Below are positions 1-7,958 of a stretch of DNA of 64,000 nt, piece after piece. How positions within the stretch are numbered: the first letter of the stretch is position 1; every line of letters starts with the position of its first letter. The notes under the pieces were generated by a model. It was not told where the DNA came from. It worked only from the letters and a program-made list of their open reading frames with translations, and did not search any database. Made by a program: the position numbers and the translations under genes. The stretch comes from [Clostridium] clostridioforme AGR2157 (GTDB lineage Bacteria; Bacillota; Clostridia; Lachnospirales; Lachnospiraceae): positions 62,001 through 126,000 of the forward strand of contig NZ_AUJR01000007.1 of the NCBI RefSeq assembly GCF_000424325.1, read 5' to 3'.

Positions 1-167
1 TTAATATTCATAAAAACCTCCTTCCCTTTATGGCTGAATCCATTATCTCACAGACAAAACCAGATGTTTTGCCAGAATGAAGCTTCCACATGCTTATTAT
101 ATCGGCTTTTTTTTGCAGATAATAAGGCCTAAGTGAAAAACTATCTAAATATTTTTTGAATATAATA

Positions 168-195
168 CTAATGGAAAATGAAAATATGCCGATAT
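168..195 (+). promoter_or_regulatory. Probable sigma-28 (FliA/SigD) promoter
   Basis: The -10 element GCCGATAT (188-195) follows CTAAT (168-172) with a 15-base spacer. The same layout recurs before flagellin and fliD in this window. It lies 40 bases upstream of the first flagellar gene. The -35 is weaker than the TAAA consensus, so the call rests on the -10 box and on recurrence. The remainder of 1-235 shows no gene. Confidence 0.7.
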
Positions 196-235
196 TAAAA
201 CAGGAATAGAATGGTTTTTTATTCATGGAGGTATT

Positions 236-1663
236 ATGGCAAATATTCTGCAGGTAAGCAATATCCCTGTGAGGTCGGACAGAAACATGCCGGACGGACA
301 GAAAACCGGAGGCTATGAGGAAAGCCGGCAGGTTCACAATCCGGTGGATACATCCCGTGTTGTACGGGCGGACGGACAGGAAACAGAGGACGCAAAGAAT
401 ACGGCATCAGGGAACAGTTACAGCGTTATAGACTATGAAAGCAATTACGGAGCTTTCATAAAAAAAATCGGTGAAGGGGTTCAGACATCCAGACTGCTGG
501 AACAGCTGTTTGCCGGAAAGGGGGCCGGTCTTTTAACAGGGGATGCAGCCGGGGCAGGAGAACTTGCGGAGCAGATGATGGCCTCAGTCCGGCTGGAGAC
601 GCCGGAGGAGCTTCTGTCCTTTTTTAAAGAACAGCAGTCTGTCCAGGCAAAGTTTTCAGGCGCCTTTTTTGACGGGCTGAGGAGTATTCTGGGACAAGGG
701 CCGTCTGATGGCTTAAGGGAAGCCGTCCTTTCCTTTTTAAAAGTTTATAATGATTTTTCCTCAGGGGAGCATTTTCTCCATCAAATGCGGTCCATTGCGG
801 AGGATATAAACCAGCTGATGTTTCGGGGCTTTAGAGACGAGTTTGAACAGATACTGGACGGCATGGATTGGGGGGCGGAAAATGGGGATACGGCTGCTAA
901 TACAGCGCTTTTAAATAACAGCCTGATTCCTTTTTTATCTAATTACATATCCAGGACACATGACTATGGGGCGGTCAGAGATGCAATTATGCTGTTTGTT
1001 TTCCATGCCGTGCGGTATGAGAACGGAAGCAGGGACAGGCTGGCCCAGCTATATGAGCGCATGACCGGAAACCGTGAATATGAGCGTTTTGACAGATCAG
1101 GAGGGAATCAGGATCTGTCCCGGATTTTGGAGACCCTTAAGCAATCGGAAAAAGAAAGGGCCTTTTCCGACGCTTTTGCTGCGCTTCTTTTAAAGGGGGC
1201 AAAGGGACAGGGGGGGTTGGAAAATGTCCAGCAGTTTCATAACGCGCTGGATGGAATGCTTTTGAATGAGAGCGTGTATATGCCTGTTTTGCATTTGCTG
1301 CTCCCATTCCGGTTCAGGGGGAAGGATGTCATGTCGGAATTATGGATTGATCCGGATTCAGGAAAAGAGGACGATATGGGGGGACGCAGGATTAAACTGC
1401 TGCTGAAATTTGACGTGCAGGATTTAGGGGGATTTCAACTGTTTTTGTCCCTTCAGGACAGGAAGGCGGACATGCAGCTGGATGTTCCGGAAATTTTGGT
1501 TAAAAAACAGGATGTAATCCAGAAAGGCATTGCGGAAATTTTCAAAAAAAACGGTATGGGAGTAAACCGTTTTCTGGTAAAAGGTAAAGACAGGGATATA
1601 GAAATCCAGGACGCTTTCCCGGAAATAAGAGAGAGGGGGCATGGAGTCAATGTCAGAATTTGA
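236..1663 (+). CDS. FliK-like flagellar hook-length control family protein (probable)
   Basis: A 475-residue protein without signal peptide or membrane segment. The last ~100 residues (IKLLLKFDVQDLGGFQLFLS onward) resemble the C-terminal domain of FliK, which stops hook growth by switching export specificity at FlhB: a hydrophobic beta segment, a Leu-Gly turn, then an amphipathic helix ending in a Gly-Met-Gly-Val turn. The long N-terminal part is not recognised. GGAGGT at 227-232 supports the ATG at 236. It overlaps the downstream FlhB-type gene by 23 bases, the pairing seen for ylqG-ylqH in Bacillus. The family call is moderate: the domain is divergent and no other hook gene lies in the window. 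Confidence 0.5.
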   Translation: MANILQVSNIPVRSDRNMPDGQKTGGYEESRQVHNPVDTSRVVRADGQETEDAKNTASGNSYSVIDYESNYGAFIKKIGEGVQTSRLLEQLFAGKGAGLLTGDAAGAGELAEQMMASVRLETPEELLSFFKEQQSVQAKFSGAFFDGLRSILGQGPSDGLREAVLSFLKVYNDFSSGEHFLHQMRSIAEDINQLMFRGFRDEFEQILDGMDWGAENGDTAANTALLNNSLIPFLSNYISRTHDYGAVRDAIMLFVFHAVRYENGSRDRLAQLYERMTGNREYERFDRSGGNQDLSRILETLKQSEKERAFSDAFAALLLKGAKGQGGLENVQQFHNALDGMLLNESVYMPVLHLLLPFRFRGKDVMSELWIDPDSGKEDDMGGRRIKLLLKFDVQDLGGFQLFLSLQDRKADMQLDVPEILVKKQDVIQKGIAEIFKKNGMGVNRFLVKGKDRDIEIQDAFPEIRERGHGVNVRI

Positions 1664-1931
1664 CAACCTGATTAAAAGGAGAGCGGTTGCTTTAAAATAC
1701 GATTCAAGGAATAACCGGGCGCCGATTATTGTAGCTTCCGGAATGGGATATTTGGCGGAGAGAATTACGGAAGCCGCCGCTGAGGCGGGAGTGCCCGTAT
1801 ACGAGGATGATTCCCTGGCAGTCCTGCTGAGCCAGATGAAGCTGGGTTCAGCCATACCGGAAGAACTGTATCAGGCGGTGGTGGAAATATATTTGTATTT
1901 TTTGGATTATAACCTGGAGGAGGGACTATGA
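1641..1931 (+). CDS. FlhB C-terminal homologue (FlhX/EscU-type export switch protein)
   Basis: A 96-residue soluble protein matching the cytoplasmic C-terminal domain of FlhB/EscU. It has the KRRAVALKYD start, an APIIVASGMGYLAERI strand-helix unit, and the VPVYEDDSLAVLL and IPEELYQAVVEI helices of that fold. The FlhB transmembrane half and the self-cleaving NPTH motif are absent, as in FlhX-type proteins that can partly replace the FlhB tail in the flagellar type III export gate. It overlaps the FliK-like gene upstream and ends 4 bases inside the next start, so translation is probably coupled. GAGGGGG before 1641 favours this ATG; an ATG at 1650 is an alternative. Confidence 0.85.
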   Translation: MESMSEFDNLIKRRAVALKYDSRNNRAPIIVASGMGYLAERITEAAAEAGVPVYEDDSLAVLLSQMKLGSAIPEELYQAVVEIYLYFLDYNLEEGL

Positions 1932-3298
1932 AAATACGGCGGATAGGAATGGCTCTGGTCATATGTTTTCTGATGCTGGGAATGCCGTCAGAGGCAGCGG
2001 CGGCAGCCAGGCCCATCCATACTGTTAGCGTGAAAGTGAATTCCAAACTGGAACCGGGAGGGCGTCTGCCTTCAATCGGGATTGGGACCCGGAGCCTGAA
2101 GGACGGGGAAATAAGCGTTTCGGGCAGCAACAGTAAATATCATGTGACGGAAGCTGAGTGGGTGGACAAGGGGGATAAGGTGATCAAAGCCTCGGATGAA
2201 CCGCGGATGAAAGTGACTCTTGAACCTGCTGATGTGGGTGAGGACTACTTTCTGGCAAGCTATAAGAAATCAGACGTAAAAGTCAGCGGAGGAACATTTG
2301 TATCGGCAAGGCGCGACGGAGACGCCCTGGTTGTAACCATTCGGGTAAACGGCGTAAAGGGAGAGTATGACCCGCCCTCTGATGCATTCTGGCATGAAGA
2401 TAACCTGGGGGAAGCCAGGTGGGAGAAGCCGGAGAACACCTCAGGATATTATGAGGCGCAGCTTCTGAGGGATGGTAAGACAGTTTATAAACTGGCAAAA
2501 GTATCGGGCCTGCGCTATAACTTTTATCCCTACATGACGGAAAAGGGCATGTACAGTTTTAAGATCAGGACCATACCGGAGACAGAGGTACAGGTAAAGT
2601 ACGGGAAGAAAAGCGAATGGATCGAATCAGGCGAGCTGGAGATTACGGACCGTTATGTTTCCGACGGAAAGGGACATCAAAACAGAGAAAGCACAGTGGT
2701 AAAAGGGACAATGGACACCGTTGGATGGACAGAGCAGAACGGCGTCTGGAGGTACCGTTATCCCAGCGGAGAATTGTGCCGTGGAAGATGGGCTGAAATA
2801 AACGGGTACTGGTACTATTTTAATGTGGACGGCATTATGCTTACGGGCTGGCAGCAGATAAGCGGCAGGTATTATTACTTATATCCCAATGGACAGATGG
2901 CGGTGGGCTGGGCCAGGCTGGACGGGCTTTGGTATTTTTTTCGCACGGAACAGGAAGGGGAGAACCCATTAGGCAGTATGGCGCCGGGAGGCTGGAGAGT
3001 CATAGGGCCGTATTATTATTATTTCAATGATGACGGCTCTCTTTACACCGGCTGGCTGTTTAAGGACGGACATTGGTATTATCTGAATACAGTGGATAAC
3101 AGCCTTCTGGGAGCTATGTTTACCGGATGGATCAAGAGGGATGGGAAAACATACTTTACAGATTCAAACGGAGAAATGGCTGAAGGATGGTGCTGTATTG
3201 ACGGAGCCTGGCATTATTTTTATCCGGGCTCCGGGGAAATGGCGCATAATACAGAGATAAACGGGTTCCGTGTAGATGAGGACGGTATCTGGAGATAA
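1928..3298 (+). CDS. Secreted cell-wall-binding repeat protein (paralogue 1)
   Basis: 456 residues. A cleavable signal peptide ends near an Ala-rich site at residues 22-27. Residues ~28-215 form an unrecognised beta-rich domain shared with the next gene (both carry a SGG/GADFVSAR-type segment). From ~250 to the end lie about eight choline-binding-type (CW_binding_1) repeats with W-x-YYF...DG...GW signatures, ending in the half repeat FRVDEDGIWR. Such repeats hold proteins non-covalently on the wall by binding choline or similar decorations. It overlaps flhX by 4 bases and has GGAGGAGGG before the start, so it belongs to the flagellar operon. No catalytic domain was recognised, so it may be a wall-tethered structural or motility factor. 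Confidence 0.75.
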   Translation: MKIRRIGMALVICFLMLGMPSEAAAAARPIHTVSVKVNSKLEPGGRLPSIGIGTRSLKDGEISVSGSNSKYHVTEAEWVDKGDKVIKASDEPRMKVTLEPADVGEDYFLASYKKSDVKVSGGTFVSARRDGDALVVTIRVNGVKGEYDPPSDAFWHEDNLGEARWEKPENTSGYYEAQLLRDGKTVYKLAKVSGLRYNFYPYMTEKGMYSFKIRTIPETEVQVKYGKKSEWIESGELEITDRYVSDGKGHQNRESTVVKGTMDTVGWTEQNGVWRYRYPSGELCRGRWAEINGYWYYFNVDGIMLTGWQQISGRYYYLYPNGQMAVGWARLDGLWYFFRTEQEGENPLGSMAPGGWRVIGPYYYYFNDDGSLYTGWLFKDGHWYYLNTVDNSLLGAMFTGWIKRDGKTYFTDSNGEMAEGWCCIDGAWHYFYPGSGEMAHNTEINGFRVDEDGIWR

Positions 3299-3308
3299 GG
3301 AGGCAGGG

Positions 3309-4460
3309 ATGAAAAGAAGATATGGTCTGATGCTGGCATTTGCAGCGGCATGTATGGTTACGGCAAAGCCGTGTATTTACGCGGAGGGAGCCCAGTCCAG
3401 CGTGATTGAGAAGGTTTCGGTAAATCTGAAAACTGACTACGGGGAAGCGGGAGTAATTCCGGAGCCGGTGATCACTGTAAGCACAAAGGGCTGCACCCTG
3501 GAGGATATTCAGTACAGGACAGACTATGAAAAATGGAAACCGGGAAAAAAGGTGAGGATAGAAATCACGGTAAATGCAGATGACGGGAAATATTTTCCTG
3601 TTTCCCTTAACCGCTCTGAATGTAAGGTAACGGGAGCCGATTTTGTGTCGGCCCGCGCCCTTGAGGATGCAAAACTGCAGATAAAGGTGGATTATAGACC
3701 TGTTTCCGTATTGGGAGAGACAGAACTGGCGGGCTGGAGCAGCAGTTCCAAAAAGAAGGCGGTATGGAAATCAGTGGAGTATGCCCCAGGGTACACGGTA
3801 ACGCTCTATGGGGATAATAAGGTAGTAAAACGGATGACAGTGGAATCCAACAGCGCTAATCTTGCGGAATTCATGGAAGATATGGATAAGACATATTATT
3901 ATGAGGTCAAGGCCGTTCCGGTTACTGCGGATGAAAAGAAGTATCTGAAGGAAGGGCAGTATGTATCCTCCACATCCCAGGAGTTTGACTGGGATGACTA
4001 TGAGGAGGAAGAAAAAAGGACACAGAGACCGGACGACGGAGGGGAATTTAGGGGAGATTCCTACATTATGCCTGATGGAAGCAGGGCGTCCAATACCTGG
4101 AAAAAGTTTTCGGAAAAGTGGTATTTTTTTGACAGCAGCGGAATCCGCACCAGGGGCTGGGTCCAGACAGGAGGCAGATGGTATTACATGGACCAGAACG
4201 GCGCCATGTGCACGGGCTGGATTTCACCTGACAGCCATACCTGGTATTATCTGAATGAAAATGGAGAAATGCAGACGGGCTGGGTGCAGCCGTCCCCCGG
4301 TTCCTGGTACTATTTGAGGGAAGACGGCCTGATGATGACAGGATGGCTGTTAGACGGGGAGCGTTGGTATTATCTAAGGGAAAATGGCGTCATGGCCGTG
4401 GATACAACTGTGGATGGATGGCAGATAGGGGCGGACGGCGCAGCATACTTAAACCCTTAA
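3309..4460 (+). CDS. Secreted cell-wall-binding repeat protein (paralogue 2)
   Basis: 383 residues beginning MKRRYGLMLAFAAACMVTAK. I chose ATG 3309 because GGAGG (3299-3303) is well placed; an in-frame ATG at 3276 lies inside the upstream gene. A signal peptide ends near residue 25. A beta-rich N-terminal domain similar to that of the previous gene follows, then an acidic linker (DWDDYEEEEKR), then five or so cell-wall-binding repeats (WYFFDSSGIRTRGW, WYYMDQNGAMCTGW and similar). The two genes are adjacent and look like a tandem duplication that has diverged. Their place between flhX and a lytic transglycosylase suggests a job at the wall-flagellum interface; this is inference. Confidence 0.75.
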   Translation: MKRRYGLMLAFAAACMVTAKPCIYAEGAQSSVIEKVSVNLKTDYGEAGVIPEPVITVSTKGCTLEDIQYRTDYEKWKPGKKVRIEITVNADDGKYFPVSLNRSECKVTGADFVSARALEDAKLQIKVDYRPVSVLGETELAGWSSSSKKKAVWKSVEYAPGYTVTLYGDNKVVKRMTVESNSANLAEFMEDMDKTYYYEVKAVPVTADEKKYLKEGQYVSSTSQEFDWDDYEEEEKRTQRPDDGGEFRGDSYIMPDGSRASNTWKKFSEKWYFFDSSGIRTRGWVQTGGRWYYMDQNGAMCTGWISPDSHTWYYLNENGEMQTGWVQPSPGSWYYLREDGLMMTGWLLDGERWYYLRENGVMAVDTTVDGWQIGADGAAYLNP

Positions 4461-4506
4461 GGACCACCGGGAATCGTAAATACCACAAGAGGAGGATTGA
4501 TTTACC

Positions 4507-5271
4507 ATGGGATTAATTTCAACCGTGGCGGAAGCCGAGGCATTCCGCTTAAGGGCAGGAGAAAGCGGGAATCGGGAAAAGAACAGCTGTGAATTTGGAA
4601 ATATATTAAAAAACAGCGCAAAAAACATGGCAATGGACGCCATATTTGAACAGGCTGGTAAAACATTCGGACTGTCGCCGGACCTTCTGCGGGCAGTGGC
4701 AAAAACAGAGTCTGATTTTAACCCGAATGCAGTGTCAAAGGCAGGGGCAATGGGCGTTATGCAGCTGATGCCGGGCACGGCTAAAAGCCTGGGAGTTACG
4801 GACCCATATGACCCATGGCAGAATATTATGGGAGGAGCAAAATATTTAAAAGGAAACCTGGATCGTTTTAAGGATGTGAAGCTGGCGCTGGCCGCTTACA
4901 ATGCAGGTCCGGGAAGCGTGCAGAAATATGGGGGCATACCTCCTTATGAGGAGACACAGAATTATGTAAAAAAGGTGATGGGATATATGGGGGAAACGCT
5001 GACGGCTGACCGAGATGTCAGCAGCCCGTATAACGGCATAGATGGGAACGGCATGGCGTATAACGGCAGTTTCCTGGCAGGCTCTGCTGTGTACAGAGGC
5101 TGGGGCGGAAACAGCCTGATAAACACACCAGGGGTATTTGAAAACCTGTCTTTCCGGCAGCAGGGGGACGAGATTGTTATGGATAAAGAGAGCTTTACCA
5201 GCCTGATTCAGATTCTTCGCATACAGATGATGATGAATGCAGGAAGGGAAATTGGAGTTATGGAGATTTGA
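4507..5271 (+). CDS. Lytic transglycosylase (SLT domain) without signal peptide
   Basis: 254 residues. Residues ~42-165 are a Slt70/MltE-type catalytic domain: the catalytic Glu68 sits in [20 protein letters not shown], followed by [10 protein letters not shown], the NIMGGAKYL motif and [11 protein letters not shown]. These enzymes cleave peptidoglycan between MurNAc and GlcNAc, leaving anhydro-MurNAc. The N-terminus is polar, with no Sec signal or lipobox, although the substrate is outside the membrane. In a flagellar operon this suggests export through the flagellar type III route, as for some FlgJ-like wall hydrolases. The C-terminal ~90 residues are not recognised. GGAGG about 12 bases upstream supports the start. 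Confidence 0.8.
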   Translation: MGLISTVAEAEAFRLRAGESGNREKNSCEFGNILKNSAKNMAMDAIFEQAGKTFGLSPDLLRAVAKTESDFNPNAVSKAGAMGVMQLMPGTAKSLGVTDPYDPWQNIMGGAKYLKGNLDRFKDVKLALAAYNAGPGSVQKYGGIPPYEETQNYVKKVMGYMGETLTADRDVSSPYNGIDGNGMAYNGSFLAGSAVYRGWGGNSLINTPGVFENLSFRQQGDEIVMDKESFTSLIQILRIQMMMNAGREIGVMEI

Positions 5272-5915
5272 GTAAAATGGAAATAAATGGAAAAGACGTG
5301 GTTTTAAAAGCTTGCAGCCGTTGTGCTGTATATGACCATAAAGGAAAACGTCTTACTGAAGCCAGGGTGGTACATACAAATAATAAAATCTCCCTTTTTT
5401 TCACCGAATATGGGCTTTCAGACGGACGTTTTAGAACAAGAGTGGATTTTTTTGATGAAAGACGCGGGATGATTATAACGCTTAGCGAGGTTATCGTACA
5501 CAGGAATCCATCCTTTCCTGAGGAGGCGGAACCCTGGGCTGCGGAGTGCGTTATACTGGATGTAAAGCAGGTGGTGCAGCGACAAAAGGATATCCGTGTA
5601 AAAATAAAGATAGATATTAAATTCAGGAAATGCAGCGATGGGTCTGCCTTTTTCGGGACAGTCCGTAATTTATCTGCCGGCGGTCTCTATATGACAACCA
5701 AAAAGCCGCTGTTAAAAGGAGAGAAGATTGCTTTTTCCTATAACTTCCGGACACTGGAACGCCCCTTTGAACTTGAGGTTATACGGGTGGGACAGGCCGG
5801 AGGAAAAGGGTATGGGTATGGCTGCCGTTTTGTAGGGCTGACAGACGGCGGAGAAGCTGCGATTCGAGGCTTTGTATACAAGAAACAGAGGGAAAAGGGC
5901 TCTGAGAAGATATGA
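5268..5915 (+). CDS. PilZ-domain c-di-GMP receptor (YcgR-like)
   Basis: 215 residues in two parts: an N-terminal beta domain (~1-100) like the YcgR N-domain and a C-terminal PilZ domain (~105-210). The PilZ signature NLSAGG (N-x-S-x-x-G) is intact. The arginine motif before it reads QRQKDIR rather than RRxxxR, so one of the usual Arg residues is Gln. Proteins of this type slow or brake flagella when c-di-GMP rises. The gene overlaps the transglycosylase stop: TTG 5268 couples with TGA 5269-5271, and ATG 5277 is a plausible alternative start with GGAG 11 bases before it. It overlaps the next gene by ATGA. Confidence 0.75.
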   Translation: MSKMEINGKDVVLKACSRCAVYDHKGKRLTEARVVHTNNKISLFFTEYGLSDGRFRTRVDFFDERRGMIITLSEVIVHRNPSFPEEAEPWAAECVILDVKQVVQRQKDIRVKIKIDIKFRKCSDGSAFFGTVRNLSAGGLYMTTKKPLLKGEKIAFSYNFRTLERPFELEVIRVGQAGGKGYGYGCRFVGLTDGGEAAIRGFVYKKQREKGSEKI

Positions 5916-6994
5916 AAATCAATCTTGTGATGATTGTAAAAAATGAGGAGCGTTCTTTGGGACAATGCCTGGAGCAGGCCGGAGGGCTTGTGGATGAGAT
6001 TGTAATAGCCGACACAGGCTCAACGGACCGTTCAGTGGAAATTGCCAGAAAATGTGGGGCAAAAGTGTGGAAATATGGGTGGAAAGACGACTTTGCGGCA
6101 GCCAGGAATTTTGCCCTCAGGCATTCGGACGCGGAGTGGAATCTGATATTGGATGCGGATGAGTGTCTGCTGCCTTGCAGCAGAGAAAAGCTGGAGCGGC
6201 AGATTTATGATTATTCCGCCAGATATGGTGGAAGATGGATCGGCAGCCTTCTGCGCAGGGACTTTTGGAAAGAGGAGGGAAGGACAGAAAGCAGCCTTAC
6301 TTATCTCCCAAGGCTTCTTCCAAGAAGGGCCTGCTATTTTGGCATTATCCACGAGCAGCCTGAGGAAACAGGCCCATTTTTAAAACTCCCTCTGGAAGCG
6401 GAGCACGATGGATATCTATATACGGATAAGAGCAGACGCAATCTGGAATATTTAAAGAAGGCGGTCCGGTACTATCCGGAAGATATGTATTACAGGTTTC
6501 AAATGGCAGTTACGCTGCGAAACGCAAAAATGTCTCAGGAAAGCCTTTTCTGGTTTCGTGAATTTTATAAAAATGCATCAAGGAAATCCGGGTATTGGAC
6601 AGAAGGTGTGGTTTCATATCTGTACGCCTTGTTGGAGTCCGGAACACAATCCGGCTTGTCCGAGGCTTTCGCGGTTGTAAAAAGGGAACAGCCATATCTG
6701 CAGGATCAGGCGGATTTCTGGTTTGCATGCGGTTTGTTTTATATGAAGCTGGTGCTTTCAGATGTTTCATTATATATTGAGTTTTTGCCCAGGATTGAGA
6801 CCAGCTTCCTGGAATGCCTCCGGATTGGCGAGCGCCCGGGCGGCGTGACCGGTACCGGTTCTTTTAAGGCGGCATACAACCTGGCTTTGTGGTATGAGGT
6901 ATCAGGCCAGACAGAAAAGGCGGTAAAATATTATAAGGACGCGGCTGCCGGCTTTGAACCTGCGGAAGAACGGCTTAAGAAGCTTGTTTTTTAA
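5912..6994 (+). CDS. Family 2 glycosyltransferase with TPR-like C-terminus
   Basis: 360 residues. The N-terminal GT-A domain starts [16 protein letters not shown], has the IADTGSTDRS nucleotide-sugar motif and the DXD metal site Asp81-Ala-Asp83 in NLILDADE. The part after ~residue 170 is helical with tetratricopeptide-like pairs (RRNLEYLKKAVRYYPED, KAVKYYKDAAAGFEPAEER). This SunS-like architecture occurs in enzymes that glycosylate proteins. The gene overlaps the PilZ gene by ATGA and lies directly upstream of flagellin, so flagellin is the obvious candidate acceptor. No other sugar-modification gene is nearby, so a simple one-sugar modification is more likely than a complex glycan. Confidence 0.75.
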   Translation: MKINLVMIVKNEERSLGQCLEQAGGLVDEIVIADTGSTDRSVEIARKCGAKVWKYGWKDDFAAARNFALRHSDAEWNLILDADECLLPCSREKLERQIYDYSARYGGRWIGSLLRRDFWKEEGRTESSLTYLPRLLPRRACYFGIIHEQPEETGPFLKLPLEAEHDGYLYTDKSRRNLEYLKKAVRYYPEDMYYRFQMAVTLRNAKMSQESLFWFREFYKNASRKSGYWTEGVVSYLYALLESGTQSGLSEAFAVVKREQPYLQDQADFWFACGLFYMKLVLSDVSLYIEFLPRIETSFLECLRIGERPGGVTGTGSFKAAYNLALWYEVSGQTEKAVKYYKDAAAGFEPAEERLKKLVF

Positions 6995-6999
6995 AAATA

Positions 7000-7027
7000 C
7001 TTATGTTTTTAACGAATATGCCGATAT
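7000..7027 (+). promoter_or_regulatory. Probable sigma-28 promoter of flagellin
   Basis: CTTAT (7000-7004), a 15-base spacer, then GCCGATAT (7020-7027). It lies 46 bases before the flagellin ATG and starts immediately after the glycosyltransferase stop. The ATGCCGATATTA core is the same as in the promoter at 168-195. Confidence 0.75.
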
Positions 7028-7073
7028 TAAGACATAGGGAAATACAGAACAAAGCAGAAAGGTGGAAGGACAG

Positions 7074-7925
7074 ATGCGGATACAGAACAACATAGCGTCA
7101 ATAAATTCGGCCAGAAACCAGGGTATAGCAAAAGGAAAAGTCAATAAAACCCTGGAAAAGCTGTCTTCCGGTTATCGGATCAACCGTGCCGGAGATGATG
7201 CGGCAGGGCTGGCCATATCGGAACTGATGCGCAGCCAGATTGCAGGGCTGGACCAGGCCATGCGCAATAACAACGACGGTATCAGTATGACCAACACTGG
7301 AGAGGGAGCGCTTCAGGAGGTTCATTCCATGCTTCAGAGAATGAAGACCTTGGCCGTTCAGGCAGCTAACGGTACATATGATTCAGTAGCCAGGGCAAAT
7401 ATTGATATGGAGCGTCAGGAACTGCTGGGAGAGATTGACCGTATCAGCCAAACAACGGATTTTGCCGGAATACCATTGTTTGGAACCGCAGAAACAATTC
7501 CGCCTGGCTTTACACCGCCGGAGTTAAAGGATAATATAGTACTTCAGATCGGTCATTCATCGGAAGAGACCATGGATGTGGGACGGTATTATATGGGAAG
7601 CAGAGAATTGCTTCTGGACAAGGTCAGCTTTAGCAGCGGAGAGGCTGCCAATGAGGCAATGGGAAAGATTGACGCGGCAATTGAAGCGGTGGCTGACGTA
7701 AGGGCATCTTTTGGGGCAACTTTAAACCATCTGGAGCATACCAATAATAATTTAGGAGTAACAAAGGAGAACATGACGGCTGCAGAGAGCGGAATACGTG
7801 ATACGGATATGGCTGAGAGGTTTACGGAATTTACCACGGCGAATATATTGCTTCAGGCTTCCAATGCCATGCTCTCCCATGCAAATAATCTGCCGGATTT
7901 CGCGCTTCGGCTTCTCCAGGGTTAA
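7074..7925 (+). CDS. hag: Flagellin, short D0-D1 type
   Basis: 283 residues with MRIQNNIASINSARNQ at the start and the C-terminal flagellin helix ending NILLQASNAMLSHANNLPDF. It polymerises to form the filament after type III export. I chose ATG 7074 with GGAAGGA 4 bases before it; a GTG at 7062 is less likely. The variable D2/D3 region is almost absent, leaving only a ~50-residue insert around 142-190. The conserved D1 stretch LQRMKTLAVQAANGT plus a downstream Glu keeps the three positions known to matter for TLR5 contact in Salmonella FliC (Arg90, Leu94, Glu114). It is preceded by its own sigma-28 promoter and followed by a chemoreceptor. Confidence 0.92.
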   Translation: MRIQNNIASINSARNQGIAKGKVNKTLEKLSSGYRINRAGDDAAGLAISELMRSQIAGLDQAMRNNNDGISMTNTGEGALQEVHSMLQRMKTLAVQAANGTYDSVARANIDMERQELLGEIDRISQTTDFAGIPLFGTAETIPPGFTPPELKDNIVLQIGHSSEETMDVGRYYMGSRELLLDKVSFSSGEAANEAMGKIDAAIEAVADVRASFGATLNHLEHTNNNLGVTKENMTAAESGIRDTDMAERFTEFTTANILLQASNAMLSHANNLPDFALRLLQG

Positions 7926-7958
7926 ATAACCAGGAGAAACGTAAGAGGAGAAGAAAAA

